From Diplonema japonicum (lineage: Eukaryota; Euglenozoa; Diplonemea; Diplonemida; Diplonemidae), in NCBI GenBank assembly GCA_964019335.1, contig OZ025697.1, forward strand, positions 438,571-502,570: a stretch of DNA of 64,000 nt, given 5' to 3'. The notes under the pieces were generated by a model. The model worked only from the letters and a program-made list of their open reading frames with translations. It was not told where the DNA came from and did no database searches. Of the stretch, positions 32,945-44,345 are shown piece after piece (the stretch's first letter is position 1; each line of letters starts with the position of its first letter). Made by a program: the position numbers and the translations under genes.

Positions 32945-33166
32945 TTAAAAGCAACCAACAGAGTACAAGGGCTCAACCTTACAAGGCTTCTTCTTCTTGC
33001 ACCTCTTCTTGCTAATTTTCTTGCACTCATCTCTCCCGCTGTCTGAGCCCTTGCTGGACTGCGACGAAGCGACCATCTCCCCCCTCGTATCGATGCTCTT
33101 CCCCACTACATTGGCGATTGTGAAGGCTGAAACCCCGATGGCAAGGATTTGGCTGTTGCACACCAT
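32945..33166 (-). CDS. Small basic protein with hydrophobic N-terminus, 73 aa
   Basis: Starts MVCNSQILAIGVSAFTIANVVG (one possible membrane segment), then a Ser/Asp linker and a Lys/Cys-rich tail (CKKISKKRCKKKKPCKVEP). It begins directly after an A run. Alternatively it is the last exon of the STIMATE-like gene: an AG within its first codons (GCAACAG) would join in frame to a donor near 33319. I do not recognise a family. Whether it is an independent gene is uncertain. Confidence 0.45.
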   Translation of the reverse strand: MVCNSQILAIGVSAFTIANVVGKSIDTRGEMVASSQSSKGSDSGRDECKKISKKRCKKKKPCKVEPLYSVGCF

Positions 33167-33268
33167 TTTTTTTTTTTTTTTTTTTTTTGTTTTGCTGTGT
33201 TAATACGAGTACTTCGAAGAAAAGAAGGGGAAAAAAAAGGGGGAAAAAAAAAAAAAAAAAAAGCCCCA

Positions 33269-33922
33269 TTACACATCGATTAAAGAACCAGCATGGTTTT
33301 TCTTACTTATGTTCTCACACCTTTTCAGCCAAGAGTCCTGCACCCAGTATTGTACCATGTTCATCCCGAAGGGTCCCAGCAACATGACACAAGCAAGGAA
33401 GAGCTGCGGGTGGCCTTTGAACACGGAGCAGAGCTTCACCACTCCAGGAAGTGTGAGAGAAGACGTAGCGGCAAGGACAGCCGCGCAGCACAGCCTAGCA
33501 AGGATGACGGAGATACAGAAAACAAGGGTTTGCACCGCCCAAGCCAGGGCTGTGGGATACACACCCGTTACCGTAACTAAATGGCAGATTTTCAGCACAT
33601 GGTTCAGAAGAGCCAACACTTTGAAGGTCAAGTAGGTGCCCACCGTAGTGTCAATGGTGAAGACGAGTAAGTACCACCCACACTGATAGCGTGATTCCGT
33701 GAGGGAGCCCATGACAGAAGCCACCACCAAGCCTGTGCAATGACCGCATCCTGCACCAAAAGCTTGCTTTCCAATGTCTTTGTAAAAGACCTCATCTGAC
33801 CTGTCCTTTTCTTTCAGGTGTTTGGCAGCCAGCATGCACCCTGCCGCCACCACCAGGGCCAGCTGTACGGCCCACCCCTCTCTGCCCCCCAGCAGTCGGC
33901 ACGTCCCATGAGCACTTGTCAT
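33269..33922 (-). CDS. STIMATE/TMEM110-family membrane protein
   Basis: 217 aa with about five hydrophobic segments. The family pattern is visible: AAKHLKEK, then YKDIGKQAFGAGCGHCTGLVVASVMG, a WYLLVFTIDTTVGTYLTF segment, WAVQTLVFCISVILARLCC, and a C-terminal VMLLGPFGMNMVQYWVQDSWLKR, matching the TMEM110 order DTSKQA..GA, WYLINFLLD..G..L, IGQCGLY, and VMFWVVDNFL. In animals the family sits in ER-plasma membrane contacts and promotes STIM-type calcium entry; that role here is only inferred. The start is the first ATG after AAAGAAAG. The last 17 residues after WLKR are not conserved and may be intron read-through. Confidence 0.7.
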   Translation of the reverse strand: MTSAHGTCRLLGGREGWAVQLALVVAAGCMLAAKHLKEKDRSDEVFYKDIGKQAFGAGCGHCTGLVVASVMGSLTESRYQCGWYLLVFTIDTTVGTYLTFKVLALLNHVLKICHLVTVTGVYPTALAWAVQTLVFCISVILARLCCAAVLAATSSLTLPGVVKLCSVFKGHPQLFLACVMLLGPFGMNMVQYWVQDSWLKRCENISKKNHAGSLIDV

Positions 33923-34159
33923 GAGAACCTTTCTTTTTTTTGGGGGGGGTGGAGGGAGATCCACGCCAGCCACAAAAACAATGGTATGAGGGGGGGGGGG
34001 GGGGGGGGGGAAGGATCGTGACTATACAGCAACAGCTGGTGCTTTGAAGAAAAGAAAAAGAAAAAAAAAGAGGGGTGTTTCATGGCTGCTATTTCTTCAA
34101 TATTTAAAAAAAAAAAAAGAAAATGGTGTAAATGGTGTGTTTTTTTTTTTTACAAGTTT

Positions 34160-34405
34160 TTATGGGCGTAGGCTGCGGCAACTTCTTTTGACTTTTTTTT
34201 TTTTTTTTTTTCCCCTACTCTTTTTCTTTTTCCATACGGAATGCCCGTCACCTATTCTTTGAAACACGCTCGACGCCTCCATAGATCCTGCCACAGAGGG
34301 TCTTGCATAGTTTGGCGTCATGTCGTTGTGGTCTAGAGGATTCTGCCCCAGTGTAGGAACATCAAGCGTTCCCCAATCCCCTGCAAGAGTGTAGGCATGT
34401 ACCAT
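34160..34405 (-). CDS. Possible small protein, first exon only certain
   Basis: An open frame of 81 codons starting MVHAYTLAGDWGTLDVPT, 5 nt after a TCACACAG acceptor. The first 56 residues have normal composition (to IGDGHS). Beyond this lies a GTATGG donor and an A-run, so the lysine-rich end is probably intron; a following exon could start after the A-run near 34187 and read KLPQPTPIKTC. Not recognised; a small microtubule-associated protein is possible but unsupported. Confidence 0.35.
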   Translation of the reverse strand: MVHAYTLAGDWGTLDVPTLGQNPLDHNDMTPNYARPSVAGSMEASSVFQRIGDGHSVWKKKKSRGKKKKKKVKRSCRSLRP

Positions 34406-34647
34406 GAGGGCTGTGTGAGGGAAGGGGGAATAGGGTTTTTTTCTTCTTTTTTTCCCCCCCCATGAATGTTGCCAACATAAAAAAAAAACGAAATAAAGTG
34501 AAAAAAAGAGGGGTTCGTCTAAAGGGGGGGGGGGGGGGGGACACTAAACAAAAGGGAAGAGAAAAAAAAATGTGATCAAAAGACAAAAAAAAAAAAGAAA
34601 AATCATTCGGGCTAAGGGAGAAAAGAAAAAATAGGGGGGGGTATACT

Positions 34648-34742
34648 CTACTCTGCTTGATCGGTTTCGAGATAAATAGCTTTTCCGAACTTTGCGTACA
34701 AATCAGCCTTTAGGCTTTTCATTACATCGGCTATTGCGTCCT

Positions 34743-34775
<33 letters not shown>

Positions 34776-35136
34776 TAAACCACACACCAATTCTCCATTC
34801 AGAACACCTAATTGTTTTTCGGTTTCATCTTTCGTTTGGTTCAGCAGGGTGTCCACCTCGTCCGTGTCCATGGCGACGAAGGACTCCCCGAGTGTGAATT
34901 TTATGTCATCCGCAATGTAGATTTCCGTCTCAGCATCATCAATGTGCTCCTTTTGTTTTTTTGTTTTTTTTTTTTTTTTTCCCCTCCCTTCAGTAATATA
35001 CCAATCGCTGGTTCAACAAGGCGACCTCCTCTTTCACTTCCAGCTCCCTCTTGTGCAGCCTCCCAAAGTTGCAAATTTTCTTCTGATCATCCCATGTCAC
35101 GCTCACTACTGCTGGCTCGTTGTCCTTTGACGCCAT
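34648..35136 (-). CDS. PFDN4: Prefoldin subunit 4, 3 exons, 129 aa
   Basis: A beta-type subunit of the hexameric prefoldin chaperone, which hands unfolded actin and tubulin to CCT. Exons 35136-35002, 34949-34788, 34740-34648; introns of 52 and 47 nt with donors GTATAT and GTGTGT and A-run acceptors (AAAAG, AACAG). The spliced protein reads VTWDDQKKICNFGRLHKR, EIYIADDIKFTLGESFVAMD, DEVDTLLNQTKDETEK and ends ADLYAKFGKAIYLETDQAE. This is the classical PFD4 order (coiled coil, hairpin, coiled coil with LYxxFGxxIxLE end), and the length matches the family (~130). No single exon exceeds 60 codons. Confidence 0.88.
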
Positions 35137-35233
35137 TTTTTTTTTTCCTTTGGTTTTTTTTTTATATTTCCTTCTTCGAAAATAAGGGGGGGGGGGGAAT
35201 GGGGCTATTTTTTTTCCTCCCTTCTCTACGCCT

Positions 35234-38200
35234 TCACTCCAACCCCATGAAGTAGCCCCCGCTCCCTTCGGGTATTGCGCTCGTTATTGTGCTGTGGTGT
35301 GTTATGCTTTTCAGGGGGGGGGGGATGTACCTAGTCAGGACTTGCCAGTGTGGTCCTGCAAGCCTCTTTCCTACTGTCGCAAATCTAGGACAAATAGCCT
35401 TCACAAGCCCTTGGAGGTAAGGTGGTGCTGTTGTGGAAGATGCCATGTGCGGGTAACCTGTATGTGTATGTGTATGTATGTGTTGTGTGCATACATTGTA
35501 CCAGCTCTGACAGCAGTGCCGGGGCGTATGGGTCGCTGGAGGCGTGGCACACCGCTGCGAAGATAACTGCCAAGGACCATACAAGCAGCACTCCTTCTTT
35601 CTTCGTGCAACCGTCGACGAGTGCCTGCACCCACACCCACGAAGTCTCGTCTTCCACGTCACCTACCACTGCCTCTTCGAAGCATCCACACAGAACACGC
35701 GGCAGAACCACAGGCAGAAGTGAATGGTGCGAGCTAGTCAGCAGCAGTTCCTGCAGTGCCAAAGGCATGCCATGTTGCCAGTGAAGCCCCCGTAGAATGA
35801 TGCACCCCACAGCAGCTACCACTGTCTCTGACGTCTTCTGCACGGACCGCACCCTCAGCAAATGCAGCAGGTTCACCACCTGCCTGTGCGAGGCATCATT
35901 GTCCTCGCTCTTGTCCCGGCGCCCCCTTGTTGGGTACACCGCGCACAGCATCACTCCTAGCATCAGCAGCGGCCGTGCTCCCCGAAACAAGACGTTGCTG
36001 TCGTCTCTTGCTATGGAGCCCCGCCTGTTGGACTCGGGCAGCTCCGGTGCGGGCGACGACACGCTACTCAAGGCTGCTATGATCTGGCGCTGCGCGTGAG
36101 AGAGTGAGTAGTGTAACAGCATGCAGTAGGCTTGCGTGAAGACAGCTGTCACCTGACGTGAGGTGATCTTGCCCTCCTTCTCGTTGGATAGCATGTCCCA
36201 CAGCGCCTCCCACGACTTCCTTGTAAACATGGTAGACTCGCACAACGACGGCGAGACCTCGATGCAGCAACTTACCATCTGCACCACAGCCATGAAGAAG
36301 CAAGACAGCCCGGCAGGCAGCGCGATGAGCAGCGAAATGTCGCCACAGACCCTGCTAGCCACGTATGGAATCACTTTCTCGAGAGAGGAGCACTTAGGGT
36401 CGATCTTCTTGCCCTGCGCGAGCAGGGTCACGCACAGCGGGAAGGACGGTGCAGCAAACAGGTGTGCATCGGACAGGTTGATGAGCATGGTAGGGAGGTC
36501 CCTCGCCGTCCCCATCACAGTGAACAGCACAGCCACACTCTCGCAAACAATGGGTTCCACGCATGTGAGTTGCGCTGGTGTCACACAGTCCACTGCAGCA
36601 AAGCACTCCGTGAATCCGTCCCGTAACACATCTTGAGCATCCTTGTTCAAACGTGATGTCTCGCGAAGGGGCATCACGTCCTTCGGCATCTTGTCCATGA
36701 GCAGCACAAGGTGGTGCGAGATAGTCGGCACGGCAGGCATGCTGCCGATCTTGAAGAACTGAGTCGAGATGGACAACATCACGCACAGTTCTTGCAGCAA
36801 CGTGAAGACCACTTCTGAACTCATCCTGTCGCATTTGGAAAGGGCAGGCACAGCCTTCAGCAGGGAATTCAGTAAACACCCGCCACCTGTGCTCAGCATC
36901 AGTGTGTGGTGCCCCGGCCTTGGGAGTTGTGTCGGCCAGTGCATATTCCTTCGAGAGTAAGCATCGTCGTGCCACCACCCACCGTAGCCACGGCACTCCG
37001 CTGGAGTCATCATGTTCGTTGCGCACACCATCTGCGTCAAGATTAAAGGGTGCTCGGAGATGTTTCTATACTTCTCTGGCGCTATGTGCTGGTGGGGCCC
37101 GTCCTTCGTGGACACCAGGCACACCATCGAGGTCGCGAGCCGCACCCCAATAGCGAAGGATTCCATCTCTTTCTCCGTGTTGGGTATTTCATCCAGCAGC
37201 GGCTGCAGAATATTCTGAGTCACGGTCGCCCCCCACGGTTTGGGGCATCCCACACCCGCGATAATTAGCTGCAGTTTCTTCGCCGCCTTCTTCAACCCTA
37301 CGCCGTCTTGGATGGCCATCTCCAACTCCATCACTGTCTCTTCAAACACAAGCGTCGGTGCTGCTTTCGCGATCTCCCACCCAAGGAGGACTGCGAAGCT
37401 AGAGGTATTCGTGTCAGCTGCTTGCATTAAGATGTCGCCCGTAACCTGCAGCAGCTTGGTAAAGACTGGTGTAGAGGGCAGGGCTGCGTGTTTGTCGTAC
37501 TCAAAACCTATCCCATGCGACGAGAGGAAGTAGTGGGCAGCACGCGTGACGAAGGCACGCCAAGCCACTTCCAAAGGGATGACAGCCGTCACGACCTCCG
37601 TCACAGACGAACCAGGAGTGTTGGTTGCTTGCCGTGCTAGTGCAGTCCATTCGAAGGCTGCTTCGTTGCTGCCCATAGGGGTGGCGAGGAGGTCCACGCT
37701 CAGGTCCGGTGATTCAGACGAGTAAATAGCAGCAAATAAGGATAGCAACAGTGTGCTGACTTCCCACCGGTGCAAGTACGACTCTTCCGGGAAGCTGTCG
37801 TCGTATGCCAAGCAGAAGGATATGAGGAACAAGTGCGCATGGCGTGTCATCCCTTGATAAGAGCTCAGCTCGTTCAGGTGGTCACGTAGGAAGTAGCCAA
37901 CTGCAACAAGACTCTCACGCAGCTGCGGCATGCAAGCAGCAGCCTCCTTGGTGAAGCTCTCTGTCATGCGATACACTACTATGTTCGATAGCGCCTCGAA
38001 GATGGTGTGCATATCGGTGGCAATGCTTGCCCCGCCGTTCCCCGACACGGCAGAGGCTGCGTGTGCAAGCACCATCGGCGAGGCGCTGGTCCCCACACAG
38101 TGCAGGATGTCGGCAAGAATGGCACTCTTCTCATCATCACGACAGATGAGCGACGCCAGCGCATTGTGCACGTTGAACCTGTTAGTCGGGTCGCAGATCT

Positions 38201-41200
38201 CCTTTCGCAAATCGTATGCCTCAGAGCTTTTATCTTTCATCGTTTCAAAGAAAGCTTGTTTCTCGGTTCTGAAGTACTCCAGCACGTTAGGTCCAAAAGC
38301 GCCGTCTTGGCTGATTGAGAAGGCGAATATGACCGCTCTGTCAGAAGGGTGGATTACTTTGAGAACTGCACTGAGTGCATTGTCTACTTTTGGATGCCTA
38401 CAGCCGCCCCTGACACTGTTGATGGTGTCGATGAAGGCAGTGTAGATGACATGATTCCTGTGGCATCCGAGGAACAGGCACAGCAGCATGGTAGGGGATG
38501 TGATGGCAGCCGCCCAGTGCTTAGTCGTACACGACAGCAAGTACGCCACAGCGTCGAACAGCAGCACGACTGAGAACAGCACAGTAGAAGGTACGGGTGG
38601 TGGCTCTCGCTTTGAGATCCAGTCCTTCAGCAGCTCTTCCAGGCATGCCTCCAATGTCTTGTACACGATCGCTGATCTTGCCAACTTCGTCTCGAGCTTC
38701 TTCTTTACTAACCTTCCCATTAAGATGGCAACTCTGCTGTCTGTCGATGGCGTGATCTTCTTCAACAGCTTGCACATAGCTTCTGCTGACACCTTGGCAA
38801 CGTCCAGCAACAGTAAAACCTTTAAGACCCCCGATCTATGCGGCCACCAGGCAGAGGGAGTCTCAAGGAACAAGAGAAGCTTTTCAAAAACTATGCCGTG
38901 ATCGATACCTAAGCAAAGAGAGGCTGCCAAGCTGATGGGGTCGTGCGCAGCTTCAAGGGTGTCCTTCAAGGAGCAAGCGTCTGCATCTGACAGTAAAGAG
39001 CACACTTCGCACAGCACATCTACAGTGTCCTTTGTGCACTCGGCGCCTTTCCAGTTGCGTTGCGACCACTTCGCTAAGTAAACAACCACGTGAGCGGTAC
39101 TCAATTCGGGGAAGTTTCGTAACAGCCTCGCGCACACTCCCAGGCTATGGCTGCCACAGTACAAGTCGTCACCTGCAAGGCACGTCACAATGGTCTCAGC
39201 AGCAACGGCAGACTTCCCAGACCCCGATAGCAAAGGGACAAGTGCGTCCAGCAGCTTATACGTCTTGGACTCCACAGCCCTGTCAACGATCCCGCGGACG
39301 GCTTCTGAAATCTCACTGTTACGGTCCACCTCCTTCGCAATCACAGGCAACACCTGGTACAGCAGCCTCAACAGTGGCACTGGCGCATATAACACTCGCT
39401 GCAGCTCCTCTTGGTCATCCCGTGACCCTGACCATCCTACAAGCTGCGTTTCTGCAGCAGAAACTAGTCTCTTGGCTAATTCTTTCTGAGGGTCGAGCCT
39501 GCTGAAGTCAACTCCACGGCAGTACAGAGTGTAAAGTAGCCGCAAGGCCGCACATGGGACCGCAGGGTCCATCGATCGGAAATAAAGTTGCAACGCTTCT
39601 AAGATTGGATTCAAGAAAAAATGCAGAGGGGCTGCCTTTTCACTACCCTTCAAAGTACGTGTTCTCCTGATGGCACCCACAGGACTGAACTCACTGGGGA
39701 GGGGTGTGTGGCGGGACATGTCGGGGTGCCCGTAAGACGTGCGGAACATGGACCGCAGCAAGTCCAACACTAATTTAGATTGCGAGTTCCGGAAGAGTGC
39801 TACAACGCGCAGCATGGGGTCCGTCAGCGCGCACACCAACTTTTGGTCAGCACCCTCCTCGACGAGCGAGACGAGAAGAGACAGTGACACTTGGCAAAGA
39901 CCACTGAAGCCCTCCGGCAGTTCATCAGTTGCTTTCTTAGAGATCGCCTTGTGTGCCACAGCCTTCGACCCCACAATGCAGTTAACCACAGCTTCGTTCA
40001 AGTACATTTGTGACGTGTCTGTAGTCGAGTCTAAGTTGCACGACGCAAGCTGCGAGGCTACAGCCCTCAGTATCTCCTGCGGCGACACCTGAGAGTCCGT
40101 GATGGCCGCACGTTGCGCGATGGCTGCCGTGACAAGGCACCACTGAAGTGCCACCTGCACCAACAACGAGTGGTACGTAGATGTACTCATATGCTGAGCG
40201 GATCCTGCGAGAAAGCCTTGCAACGTCATCAACAGCACAATGATGTGCTTCAGCTGCGGATAAGGTTGGTTTATCAGCAGTTTCATGGCCTGAAGGAGGA
40301 TAGAAACAACGGAATTGCTGTGGATGGCGTGCAGGCTAGCGTATTCGCAGCCGCTGTAACCAAACGTCTTCGAAAGAGTGTGCAACACGCGCAAGTAACC
40401 AGACAGCTTGGAGGAGAGTCTGTTCCGCCCGGCTCTTGTGCCCCCAACGATGAATGCCAACTTCGACAATGTGAACCGCATGGCCTCCGCCACATTAGCG
40501 TGGGTGGCGTCCTCACTCATAATGGTGCTTGCGTTACTGTGCCATTCCTCAGGTCTAGTTTGCGCAAAGAGGCAGGCGTCAGTAATTGTGTATCCCGACT
40601 TGGGACAGGGCACGTTCGTAGAGGCAGCTGTCCCCCAGTTGGGGGGTGCGATGGCATCGATAGACAAGATTGTCGGCACTCGCGACAGCATCGTGCACAA
40701 CGAGACACCCGCCTTAGACCGCACCCTGTCATCGTTGTCGAGACACAGCACCAAGCACCACCACAGCCCTGCGTTGGCCAGCCTGGAGTCAATAGTCAGT
40801 TTCCATGGTATAACTGCACAGAGGGAGAGTAGCTCGTTCGGCACTGTCCACACACCGCCCCACCTACCGAGTTCTTTCGCCGCTGCATGGTCGCAGAGAG
40901 TGATCCCCAGCAAGTTGTGTGCTGCCACGAAGCACTCACGCGACTTGTCCTTCAGCATAACAGGGAGCGCTATTGACAGCGCATGAAGGCAGCTCTTTTG
41001 TGTATAAGTGCATGGCCGCTCATCGAGCTGCAGTGTCGACGCTTGCTTGCTTCTGATAAGCTTGAGCAGCAGCAGAGCTTCCCCGTGAACTCCACAACTC
41101 ATAAGACCACTTATAGTTCTGCCTGTGGCCACGATGGCAGCGCTGCTCACAGCAGTGTCGTGGTGTTTCGATAGCGTAAAAAGAAGCTTGCTGCATTTGC

Positions 41201-42317
41201 GAAGTAATTCAGGTGTCTGGTTGATAGAGCACGTAAAGCCCATTTGTTGGATGCAGTACCCTACTGCTGATTCCTGTCCCTTGCCCGGCCACTCCTGCAG
41301 CCATTCAATGAGAGATGTGAGTTGCCCTGCAGAAGAGTCCACCCATCCTGCGGTGTTCAGGATTGCGAGCATATTGTTGCTGTCCTCTACGAGAGTCAGA
41401 GCGTGTCCGTAGGCATCCAGCGCTGCAGTGAGCAAAGAAGCGTCGCCCTCTTGCGACGTGAAGCTTTCCACAGCGTGTGCGGTGATGGCATTGATGCCAG
41501 CCAGCATAGGGATGAGCGCCTCTTTTTCAACGTACGGCTGCAACGAGACTATCTTCGTCAACTCGGACAGAGTCGTGATGATGCCTTTAGCTTCTGCTGC
41601 TTCGCACCCGCTTAAGTAACGTGCCTGCAACTCAGCGGCGAATGGAGCCACCGCGCAGGGCCTGCTGTACGCCAGTATAGTTGCAGCGGCCGTGGAGCAT
41701 GATCTTCGAAGTGCGTCCTCAGGGTGCGCAAGCAATGACTTCGTTGGTGTCCACAGTCTGTTGAAGAGCGCGTCGGGGACACCGGGCAGGATGTGCGGTG
41801 CGAAGTCCTTGGCACAGCTACCTATGACAGTAAGCACCTGTGCGTGCTTTTCTTCTAACAACTCGGACAGGGGCATGACAAAGCCTTTCACTAACACGGG
41901 TTTCAGTGTGCCATCAACGAATTTGCACATTGCCGACGCGACCTCCAAAGCTGTTCTCTGCACGTGTGGGGTACCGGGCCTTAGACCTTCAAGCAGCTTC
42001 TGGAACACCGCCTTTTCACCCTGCCCTCTGTGCACCATCTGCCACGATACCAGATGCAAAGCATCCCGCACTGTGTCATACAGGGTCAGGTCACCTTCAG
42101 CGGACGCGTTCCCGCACAGCTTGAGCAGCACTTGAATCGATCTGTGGAGGCAACGCTGTGCATCGGGTGCATCGTTCAACCCTGGTGTCGACAGGAGCTG
42201 TGCCACTCCTGTTGACAAAGATGCGACGCTGCTGGGCACAGACCCATTGCCCCCTTCAAGGCATTGATCTAGGTTGTCAAGTATCTTGTCACATGAGCTT
42301 ATCTTAGAAGACCACAT
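35234..42317 (-). CDS. Giant helical-repeat (HEAT/ARM-like) protein, 2,348 aa
   Basis: Exon 1 42317-35495 encodes 2,274 residues and part of a codon; a 37-nt intron (GTATGC...ACAG) joins it to 35457-35234. Without splicing it would end in a microsatellite translation (HTTHTYTYTY). The sequence is leucine/alanine-rich amphipathic helices throughout with no signal peptide, membrane anchor or catalytic motif: an all-alpha solenoid of the HEAT/ARM kind. Large scaffold proteins (FOCAD, THADA, HEATR classes) have this look, but I cannot assign one. A further 39-nt in-frame intron near 35326-35288 (GTACAT...CACAG) is possible. The start lies 8 nt after CCACACAG. Confidence 0.75.
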
Positions 42318-42391
42318 GCCTCGCCCTGTGTGGCTGGTTGCGGTACAGAATAGAGAATAGAGGACTGTACTAATCTTGTAAAAGATTCATG

Positions 42392-42805
42392 TCACGGCTC
42401 TACTGTTATTTTTGTTTTATCGGCCTGTTCACTCTGCTGAAGTCGAGTGTGCAGTCTCTCTAAATCGTTCTTCCACCAAGTCGCGTACTCCTGCGACCAC
42501 CACTGGTCGTACTCTTGCACCCATGTCATGGTGCCCACGTAGCGTGTTCTGTATTCGAAAATAGGCTTGAAACGCTCGCCGTATTGCTGCTTCCACGTCA
42601 GTAGGACTTCTGTATGCCACCGTAGCCATGCTTCTTTTGTCTTCCTGTTCAAGTCTCTCGCCTGTATACTGGGCAGCGAAGGGGGCGGCTCTTCCGTCTC
42701 GACAACCACAGTTGCTTTGCAGGCTTTGCTACTGACAGTGCCTCTCCCGTCACCGTTCACACCGCACCACGGCACCTCGTCCACCTGTGAACAAGACTGT
42801 CCCAT
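42392..42805 (-). CDS. Small Trp-rich protein with N-myristoylation signal, 137 aa
   Basis: MGQSCSQVDE fits an N-myristoylation site (Gly2, Ser/Cys at 5-6) with Cys5 available for palmitoylation, so a membrane-attached, possibly flagellar, location is likely. The second half is strikingly Trp/Tyr-rich and helical (AWLRWHTEVLLTWKQQYGERF, then WVQEYDQWWSQEYATWWKNDLERL). No known domain recognised. The start is 3 nt after TTAG. Spacing to the neighbours is about 75-125 bp. Confidence 0.75.
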   Translation of the reverse strand: MGQSCSQVDEVPWCGVNGDGRGTVSSKACKATVVVETEEPPPSLPSIQARDLNRKTKEAWLRWHTEVLLTWKQQYGERFKPIFEYRTRYVGTMTWVQEYDQWWSQEYATWWKNDLERLHTRLQQSEQADKTKITVEP

Positions 42806-42928
42806 TACCTAAGTGCGATAAAAGATACATGAAACGACTAATAACTGACAATAACACTGCAGCTTGAGCTGGAGTACCAGATGTTTCAAGTAAATAAAAT
42901 AACGTTTTGGATTCTGTTTGTCTTCTGC

Positions 42929-44176
42929 TCACACTACGACACGTCCGTCTCTAATAACCGAGCTCGTAGTGTGCCCTGAGATGTGCTGCAAGAGTGACTG
43001 CATGATGGGGGGTTCACCCGGAGGCGGTGTTTGCAGTGACATGTCCGCGATGGAACCCTCCCCGATCCACCCAAGGTCAGCACGCCCAAGTGCCCGTCCT
43101 GCATTTCTCGTAATACCGACAAGTGCTTCCTCCATGGTGAGGCCCTGCACGATGCAGGACAGGGTGGCGCACAACCACAGGTCATGCACGGGAGAAGAAC
43201 CAGGATTGAGATCGGTAGCCACCGCAATGGGGATGCCGTTCTCGCGAAGCTGAGTCACGGGCGGGGAGGTATCCCTTAAGTAAACCTGTGCACCGGGTAA
43301 GATCACGGCAACCGTGTTGTTTTCCTTCATTGCTGCGATGCCGTCGTCGTCGAGCCTCTCGAGATGGTCCACTGAAATGGCACCCATCCTGGACGCAGCC
43401 GCGGCGATGCCTGTGTGCGCCACCTGCTCAGAGTGCGCCTTGATCGCAAGACCAAGGTCCTTGCCTGCCTGGAGGATCCTGATGCCCTCTTCCAACGTAA
43501 AGGCGCCCTTGTCGCAGTACACATCTATAGCGTCGCTGTAGGGTGCCACGAGTGGCAACTGCTCATTGACCACCTGGTCTACATAAGCCGCTTTGTTGTC
43601 GCGCCACTCCTGCGGTGTAGTGTGCGCACCGAGGAAGGTAGTGATCACACGTACTGTGTCGTCGCAGGCCTTCGCGGCTTTGAGCATTTTGAGTTCGTCC
43701 TGGGGTGTGAGACCGTATCCTGACTTTATCTCCACTGTGGTAACACCCCTGCGGAGCATGCGGGCAACCCTTTGTTTGGCCGTCGCTGTAAGCTGTTCGA
43801 CAGTTGCCTCGCGTGTGGCGTTCACAGTGCAGAGAATGCCACCACCGGCTTCGAGAATCTCGGTGTAGGTTGCACCAGCAAGCCTCTTGCCGAACTCTTC
43901 ACTGCGCGTGCCTGCGTGTACTGTGTGTGTGTGGCAGTCTACCAACCCCGGGACACCGACCATCCCAGTGCCGTCGATCATCTTCTCGCCCTCTGGAGCA
44001 GCATCACTCGCACCCACGTACACAACCTGCCCGTCCTTGAACGACACAGCTGCATTCTCAATCAATCCCAGGTTGCCCGCTCCTATCTTCTCGTTCATCG
44101 TGTATAAAGACGAAATAGAATGCACTGTCACATCGGACATCATCCGTCTGCCCATCTTCGTGACCGCACCGAGCAT
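42929..44176 (-). CDS. hutI: Imidazolonepropionase
   Basis: 415 aa. Hydrolyses 4-imidazolone-5-propanoate to N-formimidoyl-L-glutamate (EC 3.5.2.7), the third step of histidine degradation; amidohydrolase superfamily, cytosolic. Metal and active-site motifs: VDCHTHTVHAG with two metal-binding histidines, EIKSGYGL, TTFLGAHTTPQEW, KAHSEQVAHTG, DHLERLDDDG and ATDLNPGSSPV with the metal-binding Asp. Length is typical. No other histidine-degradation gene is in the window, so there is no operon-like grouping. The start could also be the internal Met8 or Met12. It lacks a clear targeting signal. Confidence 0.93.
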   Translation of the reverse strand: MLGAVTKMGRRMMSDVTVHSISSLYTMNEKIGAGNLGLIENAAVSFKDGQVVYVGASDAAPEGEKMIDGTGMVGVPGLVDCHTHTVHAGTRSEEFGKRLAGATYTEILEAGGGILCTVNATREATVEQLTATAKQRVARMLRRGVTTVEIKSGYGLTPQDELKMLKAAKACDDTVRVITTFLGAHTTPQEWRDNKAAYVDQVVNEQLPLVAPYSDAIDVYCDKGAFTLEEGIRILQAGKDLGLAIKAHSEQVAHTGIAAAASRMGAISVDHLERLDDDGIAAMKENNTVAVILPGAQVYLRDTSPPVTQLRENGIPIAVATDLNPGSSPVHDLWLCATLSCIVQGLTMEEALVGITRNAGRALGRADLGWIGEGSIADMSLQTPPPGEPPIMQSLLQHISGHTTSSVIRDGRVVV

Positions 44177-44345
44177 TTTGCTTGCTGTTATGTAAAGTGA
44201 TGTTGTTGGATATGCTTGATAATAATGTTTTGAATACGCAGTTTCTGGGAGCCAGTTAAGATGTGGTGCGTTCTTTCAACAGGCTAGAAACGCACCGTAG
44301 TAGGCACCTTGTTGTTCTCCCAGAAATGCAAAACAAACGGGAATA

